Below are positions 45,905 through 58,700 of a stretch of DNA of 64,000 nucleotides, in pieces. Position 1 is the first letter of the stretch; each line of letters opens with the position of its first letter. The stretch comes from Pycnopodia helianthoides (lineage: Eukaryota; Echinodermata; Asteroidea; Forcipulatida; Asteriidae). A program made the translations under genes and the position numbers. Under the pieces are notes generated by a model. That model was not told the origin of the DNA. It ran no database searches and saw only the letters and a list, made by a program, of their open reading frames with translations. Location of the stretch: positions 16,336,332-16,400,331 of the forward strand of contig CM063257.1 of NCBI GenBank assembly GCA_032158295.1. Direction: 5' to 3'.

Positions 45905-48005
45905 TCCTATTCGGAATTCTGTTTATTTTATTGTTATTTACACTTTATTTATACTGGATGAAATCAGCTCAGCGTGAAAGTTGTTTTCTACTGATTCCCA
46001 AGTCAATCCACAGAAACATTAACAATTACAAGGAGCTAATAAAATAAAAAAAACAGAAACAAGGCATATTGTACGACCAACAATATAAACCAGATTAGAA
46101 CCCTAAAAGGAACAAAAACAAACAAACATGTTATGCGTCCCCGCCCGCTTCCTTTTTAGAGGCTGCCTCCTTGGTTTTGCTATAGAGACATAAATACATA
46201 TAATAGTATAACTGAATGCCAATAACAAAAAAGAGGAAAATTAAAAGAAACATATTTACAAGTGGTGTCATTTTAGACGATATTGGTTATAAGTAGGTCT
46301 TTCATGTATTTTTTGAAGCTGTGCACAGTTCTAAATGAATGTATTGGGGTAAGCTGATTCCAGAGTAGGGGGCCTTGATGTCTGACTGTTTTCATAGATA
46401 ATGTGGTCCGAGCCTTTCCAATTTAAACTTTAGTTGCTGATCTAGTGTTATGTGGATGGATGTCCAGATTTTGCGAAAAGAGGAGTCTTATGTTACTTGG
46501 TAACAAGTTAGATTCAAATTTAAACATAATAATAATAATAATAACTATATTTTATATAGCGCCAAATTACCGAAGGATGCAAGGCGCTTGAGGAAACAAT
46601 AGAGGTATATGAAAGAATTAGGACAAACCAGCTACTGTTTGGGGAAGAGGTGGGTCTTAAGTCCTTTCTTGAAGGATAGAACAGAATTAGTGTTTCTGAT
46701 GGAGACAGGCAGAGCATTCCATAAGCGGGGGGCAGCAATAGAGAATGCCCTGTCACCTGACTTTTTGCGAGACTTGTCAACCACAAGGGGTATGGCATCA
46801 GAACTACGAAGGGAGTATGAGCATTCATGGATTGTAAGGAGAGAGGATAGATACTCAGGAGCACTGTGATTAAGTGAGTTGTAGGCATGGACGAGTGTAC
46901 GGAATTCAATGCGTTGAGCAACAGGGAGCCAGTGTAGTTGTCTAAGAAGTGTTGAGGTATGGGAATGCTTTGGCATCTGAAAGATTAGCCTAGCACATCT
47001 GTTCTGGAGTCTTTGGAGGCGAGATATGTCTTTCATGGATGCACCATTTAACAAACAGCACCCGTAGTCAAGCTTGGACAGAATCAGAGCATGGACTGCA
47101 TTGTGACAGGCATTGCAATCAAGAAATCTTCTGATGCAACTGAGGTTACGGATGTGCCATGCAGTTAAGAAAACGACAGAGTTGTGTGATGTGGTCAGAC
47201 ATGTTCATGTCCGAGTTGAAGACGACACCCAAGTTCCTAACTGAGGCAGAGGGGCGAATCTCAATGTCATCAATATTGAAAGTGAGATGTTGGAGACGTT
47301 TGAAGTGATTAGGAGAGGATGCGATGAAGAACTCTGTTTTATTTGGATTCATCTTGAGTTTATTAGTGACCAACCAGGATTGAAGCTCTTTGACACACTG
47401 GGACAGTCTGAACAGGGCACAGACTGCGTCTCCTGGCCGGGAGGGGTCGAATGTTAAGAGTAATTGAACATCATAAGGACCCCAAGATGATATTTATACA
47501 TATTTAAAAATATCGAGTGTTTTGAATTGCTTGAAAAGGGGTGCAGGGTGCTCTCTAAAGCTACAATTTGTTATTACTCTCAAGGATTTCTTCTGTACTA
47601 CTAATAGCTTGTTCAGATAAGTAGCATGAGTGTTTCCCTAAGCTAAAATTCCGTATTGAAAGTGGGGCAATGCCAGCGTATTATAAATAGAGAATAGCAC
47701 ATCAAAGTTACGTCTAGCGCTTGTTGCATACTTCAAAACAAAATACCATGTTATTAACACGTATAGAAAACACCTTTTACGAGGGTGTTATAAGCCATTC
47801 GAGATATGTTGGACACAATACTATGACACTACTAGGTTTGGTAAATTTGTCTGTATACACCCCAAACATAACAGTGCACTCCTATACTGTCCAACCTATC
47901 TCAAAAAGGCTAATTGAACTTCGCTCAGAATACGCATCCTTTCTGCCCTTAGTGATTTCAAAGTTGCTCTCAGATCCCATTTGTTCCATGAGTAGTGCCA
48001 CGTGA
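45905..48005 (-). mobile_element. Second LINE remnant, split by the L2/CR1-like LINE
   Basis: On minus, 47,720-47,480 encodes LALPHFQYGILAWGNTH, LLVVQKKSLRVITNCSF and REHPAPLFKQFKTLDIF; the reading resumes beyond the inner LINE at 46,520-46,275 with NIRLLFSQNLDIHPHNTRSA, RTTLSMKTVRHQGPLLWNQL and FRTVHSFKKYMKDLL. These are the closing part of a non-LTR reverse transcriptase ORF of Jockey/CR1-group type. The 3' UTR seems to run to about 45,905 (AATAACAATAAAATAAAC). It has stop codons and is inactive. Confidence 0.72.
46525..47470 (-). mobile_element. 5'-truncated L2/CR1-like LINE
   Basis: Reading minus from 47,470: a reverse-transcriptase segment just after the catalytic YADD region (DVQLLLTF, LKMNPNKTEFF, SVRNLGVVFNSD), then a frameshift, then the C-terminal block DYGCCLLNGAS, RLQRLQNRCARLIF, LLRQLHWLPVAQRIEF, FSIAAPRLWNALPVSIR and FKKGLKTHLF. 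The 3' end has GGCGCTATATAAAAT followed by a (TTATTA)n tail. It is truncated at the 5' end, frameshifted and inactive. It sits inside another LINE (see 45905-48005). Confidence 0.85.
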
Positions 48006-48187
48006 ACCATGACCCCCTGTGTCTGTAGAATATGATTACAAAATACCCAAGTTTAAGATATTGATTATTTAAACTATGTAATTGATATGTTGTGTTGGAT
48101 TATGAAGTAACTTCAATGAGTAAACTTACGGGTACAACCATGTGTAGCATCTCTCTGGGGAGGCCGTGAAATTAGCCGGTGTGGTCA

Positions 48188-48378
48188 CATCTAAGGTTTT
48201 AACCAGGATTTGGTGAAAGGGTGTCCAAATTTGCTGGATATTTAAAAACTGGGTGTCCAAATTGTTCACTTACAATGCATTTTTATGTACATGACAGATA
48301 AAACAGGGTGTCCAAATTAAAAACAGGGTGTCTAAAAGACACCCAGGCACCCCTCTGGCTAACTCTATGGTCACACCA
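48188..48378. mobile_element. hAT-like MITE with 8-bp target duplication
   Basis: TGGTCACA occurs on both sides; the ends are TCTAAGGTTTTAACCAGG and CTGGCTAACTCTA. The interior repeats GGGTGTCCAAA. A second copy at about 8290-8482 has ATCTGGAT on both sides and ends CTGGCTAGCACTATG. Confidence 0.75.
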
Positions 48379-48435
48379 ACACACCACATTGGCTCTTGAA
48401 TCCGGGGTCATTCCTGACCCGGGAGTTTTGGGGGG

Positions 48436-50114
48436 TTAACCGAGAGATTTCAGGGCCTCTCCGAGATAAGGATGAAAAGACAAATCCAACTCCTCCAATC
48501 GGCCTCGATCACTGAAAGTGTCGACTTCATTTAAAACAGTTCGTATTCCCGCTTCCGTCAGCGAACAGCCACTGATGTCAAGCTTCTTCAGTTTCATATT
48601 TTTGAGACTGATCAAGCAATCTGCTGACGTGCCAATTTCTGCATTCCCTGCAATGCATAACTCATTGAAACTAGGCATTTTCTCCAGTGCTTCAGCAAGA
48701 GAAGGGATGTCTCTACCTTTCAATGAGGAATAACCCAAGTCTAACTTACGGAGATCTTCCAAGTGAGGCAAGTCTTTAGCCCAACCAGCCAAAGTTCCAC
48801 CGAGCTCGTCATTCTTAGAAATAATCAACTCGACCAATCTGCGCTTACGTTCAAGTAAGTCAGCCATGAAACTTTCCCGTAACATACAGTCACTCAGATC
48901 CATCGTGTTCAGGTTAGTCATATCGGCTACAATGGTAAGATGTCTCTCGCCAATCTCCCTGTTCCCTGAAAGAATCAACTCCTTAAAGTTATCCGCGTCT
49001 TTCAGATTTGCTACTACCTGTATTACATCTTCACTCGCCAAGTTACACGAGCCCAAGCTCAACCACTGAAGATTCCCCATTCCCCGTACTTCCCTTAGCC
49101 ACAAAGACAGCGTGCCACGGAGACCCTTATTATCAGAGATATCAAACTTGATTAACTGAAGACAAGCACAGAGAATATCCGCCATGTACTCGCCAGTCAA
49201 GGAACAGCTGCTCAAAGACAACTTCTCTAGTTTTTTCAATTTTCTGATAATTGTCGACAAGGCTGATGTGATAACACCTTCATTTTTGGACAAGTTAATG
49301 TCAACCAGAGACGCGTCATCGGTGACGTAGTGATCAAGAGCCTTACTTTGAAGGCAGCAGTCGCTCATATCAATCTTCTTGAGATACTTTGGTAGAGACG
49401 CCGACATCACAGAGCCTCCAATGCCACGATTTCCTGATATATCCAGCTCAGACAAGTTCTCGTTTCGGTCCAGATTGTCGTCAATGTACTTCAAGTCTTC
49501 CGCTGTGAGACCACAAGACCTCAACACCAACTTAGTAAGGTTGCTTAGTTTCCTCAGTGCCGGAGTCCACAACTCTAGTGACCCTCCAAGTTTATTTGAG
49601 GATAGGTCCAACTCCTCTACGCTTTTGAGACCACCGATAACTTCTCCCAAGTTGCTACTCTGTACGTTGCATTTGCTTAAATCAAGTTGGTTCAGATTCT
49701 TAATACGATGAAAAGTTTTCACCCATTTGTCTGTGGAGCCACCGAGATCAGTGTTGCCTGAGAGATTCAAGTGAAGTTCAAACTTGTCTTGAATCTTGAG
49801 ACCAATGGACTTTGCATCCACTCCTGTCAAATCGCATTCGCTGAAATCGATCTTATCAAGCTTTGTCATGATTCGTAAATAAGACGACCAGTTCTTTGTC
49901 GAACCCCCCAGCGGATTGCCAGAGACATCAAGCTCAACGAAATCACCTAACTGCATGAGCGACTTTGTAACTTTGCTCAAACCATCACCGTTTAGTGAGA
50001 ACTGTTTTAATCTTAAACGTTTTAGCTTTTTCAAACTTCTCAGCCCAAATGCCCATTTGTATTCTTCTTCCCTCATAGGGGGTTGTTTCTTTGATGTTGC
50101 CCCACTGCTGAGAT
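48436..50114 (-). CDS. Long LRR exon of the NLR-like gene
   Basis: One uninterrupted exon of 1,679 nt carries all the leucine-rich repeats and the stop codon (TAA at 48436-48438). The acceptor is TTTAG before 50114, and the first codon (Asp) is completed by the G of the preceding exon. Repeats alternate between two forms: one with LDLSGN-x-LGGS followed by a W residue about eight on, and one with LDLS-x-C-x-L. That pairing is typical of ribonuclease-inhibitor-like LRRs in NLRs. About 19-20 repeat units can be counted by eye. An apparent ATG upstream of the acceptor (50166) lies in the intron and is not the start. Confidence 0.88.
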
Positions 50115-52763
50115 CTAAAGTAATAAAACAATATAGAAAATCATAATAGAAAAAGTATATAAACAATTACAAAACAAATAAACCCGCACCAGTTTGGTGA
50201 AACATCTAGAATGGCAAAGTCCTGAGTAAAACCAATGGATGTTTTTCCCCACAGTACTCGAGGAGGCACTGAGTATGGTGCTTAAAGATGGACATGAGCG
50301 GTGTATTCCAAGCAACAATAATCATTTAGCCTTCTTAACAATGTATGTACAAACCATTTTTAGCAAAACAAAATTAATATTGGAAGTTTGAAATGGTTAC
50401 CACCATGCTGTTGCCATCAAGGCCTTTAACGTTTAATATTGGGCTTTCAGTTTGTTAAGATCTCCGGTAATTTCAATTCGATGGCAAAGAAAACAAAAAT
50501 AATAGCAATATCAATAAGAAATACTGTTTGTTTGTCTTGTAGAAAATGTCTTAACAATCGATAATACCAATGCAATAATTTGAACAGTGTTTTTTTGATA
50601 ACGATGTATAGTCTGCCAAAAGTGCGATAAAAATCTCACAAATTCCAAGTTATTCCACGTCGTTTCATTGTTGTAACCTTACCTTTAGTAAACGGGGACT
50701 TAGCTGAGCCCATCGGTACTTCAGTCACAGTTGTTTGTGTTTTGGGCTCTACGTACATGTACAACAAATTATAGGAAACAAAGAACCATGTTATAAATTT
50801 ATTTATTTACCGATGCTGCTGATACACAGCTTCCGAAGTTGATTTAGTTACCATTGGTTCACCAGCTACACTATAAAAACACCAGAGTCTCAGAATTGAC
50901 CTGAGTTTTGGCTCTCAGGAAAGCCAGACCCAAGCATGGGTCAATCTGGCCCGAAACCAGTTCAAAGTGTATACTGCTGGATACCAATGTAACTCTTACT
51001 GTTAGTTGCTGTTGCGTCTATTGCTAATGTTAATGCCGTTTCTGTAAGGACGTTGAAGCTACTTGTGCACTCAAGAAATGACCCAGAAAAATTGTCAAAG
51101 TTTATGCAGAATTGTTGATGATTCTGTGTAGTCAGCCAAAACTTTTATCAAAAATAAAAAAAAATTCAAAGATTCAAAGTTTCATTGTTGTAACCTTACC
51201 TTTAGTTAACGGGGACTTAGCTGAGCCCATCGATGCTTCAGTCACAGTTGGATGCGTTTTCAGCTCTACGTACATGTACATGCGCACAAAAATTAGAGGA
51301 AACAAAGTACCATATTAATTATTTATTTACCAATACTACTGCCATACAGTTGATTTATTTAATAGGGGTCACCAGCTACACCACAGGGTCATAAAATTGA
51401 CCTGCATTTGGGGTACCAGGAAGCCTGAACAATGTATGGGTCAGTCTGACCCGAAACCGGTTAAAGGTGTATACAGCTGGCGATCACTGAACTCCTATAC
51501 TGTTGGTTGCTGTTGCGTCTATTGCTGATGTTAATGCTGTTTCATGTAAGGTCGTTGCAGCTACTGCAGAGGTACTTGTTACACTCTTAAAACTACTGTG
51601 TCAGAATTGATCCGTGTTCCGGGTCCCAGGGGGCCTGACCCATCTAGGGGTCAGCATGACCCACAGTCTGTATTAAAATGACCCTAAAATTTATCGAATT
51701 TTATGCAGAATTATTGATGATTCTGTGTAGTCAGCCCAAACTGTTATCAAACATTTCAAAGATTCAACGTTTCATTGTTGTAACCTTACCTTCAGTTAAC
51801 GGGGACTTAGCTGAGCCCATCGATACGTCAGTTACAGTTGGTTGTGTTTTTGGCTCTACGTACATGTAAAAAAAATAATATTTAGGAAACAAAGAACCAT
51901 GTTATTTATTTATTTTCCAATACTGCTGATACACAGCTTCCGAAGTGGATTTATTTAGCACTGGTCTCCAGCTACACTCTAAAAACTCAAGGATCTCAGA
52001 ACTGACCCGACCCGACCCGACCTGAGGGGGCCCGACCCATCACTGGGTCAGTTTGATCTAGAATCTGTGTCCAAATTTTTCCAGAAATCAGTCATATTGA
52101 TGCAGAAGTGTTGTAACCTTACCTTCCGTTTTGGGGCTTTCAGTCGAGCCCATTGATACTTCAGTCACAATTGGATGTCGTTTTGGCTCTACACACATGT
52201 AACCAAAAAAGAAATATAAGAAACAAAGAACCATGTTATTTATTTATTTACCAATACTGCTGCAATAAAGCTCCCGAAGTTGATTTATTTAACACCGGTC
52301 ACCAACCACAATCTATTAACTCCAGAATCTCAAAATTGATCTGAATTTTGGCTCTCAGGAAAGCCTGACCCATGTAGGGTCAGTCTGGCCCGAAACCGGT
52401 TAAAAGTGTATACTGCTGGCGACCAATGTTTCTCCTGCTGTTGGTTGCCTGTTGCGTCTATTGCTGGTGTTTATGCTGTTTATTGTAAGGACGTTGCAGC
52501 GACCGCATAAGACGCTTGATACACTCTAACAGCTACTGTGTCAAAATTGATCCAGATTCTGGGCCAAGGGGGCCTGACTCGTCTGTGGGTCAGTATGATT
52601 CCGAATTTGTGTCAAAATGACCCAGAAATTGGTCAAGTTGATGCAAAATTGTTTTAACCTTTCCTTCTGTTTTCGGGGTGTAAGGTGATACTTTAGTCAC
52701 AGTTGGATGTGTTTTTGGCTCTACGTACAAACATAAACAAATGATAATACACAAAGAGGCATG

Positions 52764-52794
<31 letters not shown>

Positions 52795-55700
52795 CCAATA
52801 CTACTGCATCAGCTACCGAAGTTGATTTAGTTACCATAGGTCACCAGCTACACTCTAAAAACTCCAGGGCGAGAACTGACAGGAATTTTGGTTCCCACGA
52901 AAGCCTGACCCATGTACGGGTCAGTCTGACTCGAAAACCGGTTAAAAGTGGGATATCAACTCGGATATTGCGTCACATTGATCAATTTCTTTGTCGGTTT
53001 TACACAGATTCCGGATCATACTGACACTATGAAAATATTTGCCTTGAAAATGGAGTGAAAATCAACTTTTCTCCTTGAAATCGTCAATTCCCCCTTTTCA
53101 CCTTGTTTTCACAAAGTTCTTTTCTAACTAGCCAGAGCCTAAATGTTTCACGTTGTTTTTACCGAGATGTACTGCTGAAAACGTTATTCACCAATTGAAG
53201 AGCTCTACACCTTCCTCGACAAACAATGAATGTTCATTGCTCATAACCATTCTTTCATTTTTCAATCCCATTGTTTCTATTCTCTTATTACTTATTTTGT
53301 ATTAATGTTCTCAAAATAATACCACCCCCCCCAAAAAAAATACACAAATTTCAACAACAAAAATGTTGCCTGTGTGTGTTCTTTTGTGTTCAAACGCTCT
53401 ACTCGGCAAGAAATAGTCATTTACTGTCAAAGCACATCATAGTCAGCCCCCCCCCCCCCCGACAAAAACATCCTCACTGCTTCGAATTGTGTATTAACGC
53501 CGTTTTCAGCAATACATGAACATTGGCTGTCTCTGAACATTCTTAGTCAGCCCCCCCCCCCCCACAAAAACATCCTTGCTGATTTGAATTTTGTTTTAAC
53601 GCCCTACTCAGCGATAAATGGCAATCACTGTCTTTGGACATTCATAGTCATTTTAAAGCCTTATTTTGTAATGTTTAACCAACAAATTCACGCTTAAAAA
53701 ATTTCAGACAATCCCGGCCATATCTCGTTGGGCCCCCCTGCCCCCTTTCAATGTTGAATCACATTGTTGCACGGTCTTCTGCGTTCCAGACAACATTGAG
53801 CGGGGGGACGGGGGACGGGGGAGAGAATGTTTAATGTGAGACAGGGAATGGTTATTGTATGGTTATTGTAACGTTATAGGAACGAGTGGCCCAAGCATTT
53901 TGGCCGGGATTGTAGGCTTGCATGGAGAGCATTCCCTTAAATCATTGTGAAATTCACGGAGGCCAGCAAATGGTCTGGAGACTCTTTTTTCAAGGGGATT
54001 TAAGGAAATTTAAAAGCATGGTGAAAGAGAAATAATTCCTTGAATTTCAGCCTAATCCTGCACTTCACTAAGATTTTACGGTGGTTTCACAGCAGAGATT
54101 TTCATAGTGTGACCTTGAAATGGGTCAGGCCACCTGGAACACGGAACCGTGTGAATTCTGACCCGGAGTTTTTAGAGTGTAGACTGCTGGGTTACCAATG
54201 TAACTCGTATACTGTTGGTTACTGTTGCGTCTATTGCTGATGTTTCTTGCAAGGCCGTTGAAGCTACTGCATGAGACGCTTGTTACACTCTAAAAACTAC
54301 TGCGTCAAAATTGATCCGTATTCCGGGTCCCAGGGGCCCGACCCATCTCTGGGTCAACATGACCCCGATTCTGTGTCAAAATGACACAGAAATTACTCAA
54401 ACTGACCCAGAATCTGTTTAATATACAATTTCATTTTTAACCACATTGTTTCAATAACTAAGATCGTGGATCGTAAAAGAAAATAGATACAGCAAATCAA
54501 AGGCATTATTTACTTGATGGTATGAGAACAACTATCTTGATTATCGAAGTTTGAATGACTTCTATCTCAGATAATTGGTGCTGAAATATGAAAATATGAA
54601 GTTTCCGTAACAGCACCAACTTGGATTTACTCACCACTTGCGTGTAGTATTCCCAGTGCCTTTATGTAGTCGGTGTCTTCGATGGTCAAGTGAATAATCA
54701 GCTCCTCTCCAGAAACTTTCCTTACGTCGTCAGTAATTAGGAGAGTGGTAAGCTTCTCGGCTAGCTCACCGCTCAAACATCGCTCCCTGGACTTCTCAAG
54801 ACTTTCTTGAGAATGGAACCGTACGATGAATCTTATAGAACCGATTGTTATCACCGCCAGTGAACATCCACGCACTTTTTCGATTAGTTCGACAATTTTG
54901 TTGATGCCCTCAAAGCCGTCAGTTTGTACTGCTCTCTTCATAAGCGAATATATTGTTTGGTAGATTACTCTTTGCCTTGAAGCATCCTTCGTTTCTGGTG
55001 TGACGTGCATATTGATGGGTAGTTCTGTAATTGAAAAATACAAAGAAAGGGGGAACAAATGTCCTTCGGTCCTTTGGCTAATTCCACGAGTTATACAAAA
55101 TGATTAAAATACTCATTAATGTTAAACTTTTCAGCAAGTTTCAGTACGTATTATTTTGTAAATACACTAATTAGTATGAACGACCTATCACTGGATTTGC
55201 CATTTTGTATTTACACATATTTACACGTATTTATTTATTTTTTTTAAATGAGATACCGCCTAACTCACAAGGCCGGATGGCCACTTCAAGGTGAGGGCTG
55301 CACTTTACTGATTTGGACTGTAGACCCAAATCAACTGTCACCAGAGGCACGTTGCCACCTACTCCTGGGGCTGAAACAGGGTTACCCCCTTCACAGTCCG
55401 TAAGGATGTAGGCATGGGTATCATCCACCAGGACCCTGGCTTGTAGAGCAGAACGCACTACCTTCCCGTTTGGTTCTATTCGAGTGACGGTCCTTGTTCA
55501 AGGCCACCCCTATTTCATTTCGTCTTCATAGATTGAATTTAATTGCAGCTTTCCTTCTGTTTCGTTTTGTTCTGTATACAAGGTTCAAACCGGATCATAA
55601 CCAAAACACTGTAAAGACCCCGTTGAATGTTCATTTAAATGTTAAAGGAACATTACAGAATTGGTAATTGTAAAATATACTTTTGATCACAGATTTACAT

Positions 55701-58700
55701 AAAACTTACACGGTCTAATGATGATGATGGTAGAAAACATCCCTTAAAATATTTCTGTCTGAAATGCCATATTTGATGAGAAATGAATAAACTAATTTTC
55801 CGATTGGAGTTTATCGCTCAGTGAGCGTTTTATTCGTTTGTTGATTCTATATGATTTCATTCAAAATGTGTAATCGGTTTTTCACTATTTTCTCGTGACC
55901 CAGATGGCCGATCGATCTCAAACTTCTACAGGTTTGTCAGTTTATGTATATGGTGGATTACATAAAGTACTTACACTGCCAGCAACTGTTTTGTTAGCAA
56001 AACCAATTCTGTGATGTTCCTTTAAATTACTTTATCTTACCTGCAAAAGGTCTGTCGTCGCTTCCCAGTGGGTTGCCCCCAATGATGACGATGCAATCGT
56101 TAGCGTTAGTCAGCGTGATGTTATACATCACCGTCAACTGTAAACCCGAAGTGGAAGCCCCATCTATTTCTGAAACTTTGCTGAACGCATAGTCTCTGTG
56201 GTCTTTTTCCTTGGATAACCAAGCCTGTCTTGAGTTTACAAAACAATCCACCTCCGTCTCGGTAAACCCACATTTTGTTGGTAGGTTTTCTTCATTGTAC
56301 GATATCAACGAAGTGCCGTTTGGCACTTGTTCAGCGAATGCGTCAACTTGGGGCTCACGTATTACAAGGCAGTCTTTTATCCAAGTCCTGACGTCATCCC
56401 TTGTCCAGACAGACATGCGTGGTGGCAATCTCCACATCGGCTCATCAGAAGAAAATGTATCCGTTGTCCCTGTTTCTAAAATAACAAATAGTTCAAGATA
56501 ATGACAACCACAACGGCAGCCACTACCACGACCACGACCACGACCACGACCACAACCACAACCACAACCTCGTGGCCGAGTGGTCTAGTTCACCGGACCC
56601 AAGCTCTGGTGTTGTCAGCAGCACAGTGTGGGTTCGAATCCCGGTCATGGCACTTGTGCCCTTGAGCAAGGCACTTAACCATAATTGCTTCGTAAAAGGT
56701 TGGCAAGGTAGTGCATTCTGCTCTACCAGCCAGGCTCCTAGTGGATGATACTCATGCCTACATCCTTACGGACTGTGAAGGGGGTAACCCTGTTTCAGCC
56801 CCAGGAGTAGGTGGCAACGTGCCTCTGGTGACAGTTGATTTTGGTCAACAGCCCAAATCAGTTAAGTGTAGCCCTCACCCTGAGTGGCCGTTCGGCCTTG
56901 TGAGTTAGGCGATATCTCATAAAAACAAAACAAAAAAACACACAACCTCAACCACAACACATAACAACAACAACACATCACAACACAACAACACAACAGC
57001 AGCAGCAAACAACTTCGTGAGTAACAGTCAACATCAAGGATTAACAGAACACGACTTACAAAACCTCCAATGTTTATTTGTTTACAGTACAATTTAAGCC
57101 CGGTAGGAACGTTTATGCGAAATTATAAGTAATGTTAACAACTATGTTAATTAAGACAAAGGGTCCCACCAAAACGTTATTTTAATTAGTTTGATCGGTC
57201 GAGATTGAAATTTCTTTAAAACTGTCGATTGGGGTAAATTTGCTCCTCCAAACAACAATGCAGTCTCACATTTACTGTTTACCGATTTTGTATCCGTTGC
57301 CAATTTAATTAAATTACCCTCTCATATTAATTGATTTAGTCTCTTTCTGTCTTTAACAATAAGCTGAAGACTTAAAAAAAAAAAAAAAGGCTTTTGGCTA
57401 ATTTTGTTTTATGTGTGTAATATTGTTATTTTTACTCTTTGCTGTTTAAGTCCAGTGTGCTGACTTTTTGGGGGATGAAATTCGCACAATAGATGTGGTT
57501 TAAGTTTACTATTATAATCATTATGAAATGAGCTCGATGTTTTTGTGAACCAGTATAGTAATGGTTTTTAGTTCAAATGGTCTTTAATTGTTTCGTATAA
57601 ATTGACAATCGATGAAAACAGTTCATGGAAAGGTTTTTTCAGCGATTTGTGTTGTTGAAATTTTGCAGTTTTGAAAATCAATAGTACAAACATTTTTTTC
57701 CAAAAACGTTAATATAAAATCATTTGGCGTGGCGTGGCTGAGCAGAATAGAGCAACGAACTCAAGTAGGGGCCTATACCGGTGGCTATGTCACCGGAGTG
57801 TGGGTTCGAATCCCGGTGATGACACTTGTGTCCTTGAGTGTGACACTTTACAGCCATAAATGCTTATTTTATGGGTTGCTGCGAATGTAGAGATTATTTA
57901 CGTGATTGACTATAGCATCCTGTGTGCCATTTTTGCGGAGTTGGATCGTTTTTTGGGATGCTCCGATGAATAAGAGTATACTCAGGGGCCTACTTTAACC
58001 CCCCGCCTATAATTAAAGGACAGGCTCTTTTGGGCTATAAAAGCGTTTGTTTCGAAATTAATATGGTTTGAATAAAATGTTTTTAAAATTGAATATAATA
58101 ATTCACACAAATGTCCCTCGAAATTGTGTGGTTTTCCGTTCACTTCGTGCACTAGTACGGTCTGCCATTTTGTGAAGACAAAACTGTGATTCTACGAAAT
58201 GGCGGACCGTGTTAAAAAAATTCACGAAGTAAAGAATTATTTTCGATAGCCCAAAGTACGGAGCCCCTAAGGGGACAGGTAAAAAAAAAATTGAAAAAGT
58301 AAAAAAAACTACAAAATTATTTCGTTCCCTCGAATAGTAGTTCTTATCGAATTATTCATTCGAAATAACTTATTTCATTCTCTCGAAATGTTATTTCGTT
58401 CCCTCGAATTAACATTTCGAGGGAACGAAATGATTTCGAGGGAACGAAATAATATTTGATTTTTTTTAACCTTTTAATTTTTTTTTTTCTACCTGTCCCT
58501 TTAGGGGCTCCGTACCAAAGCGCCCAAACCGAAGCAATTCGTGTCCCTTCAAATACTCGTTGTTATTATGTTCCGAGTGCCATTTTTACTTTCTGGTTTC
58601 GTTTACTCACCGGCTTTGCTTATAGCATCACGTTGAACAACGACAATGGAACGTTTGCTGTCACCAATCATAACGTTTGTGGTGACTGTATTGTCAATAA

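Noticed and set aside
48518..50146. Plus-strand frames of 66-110 codons
   Set aside because: They are shadows of the LRR exon on the opposite strand.
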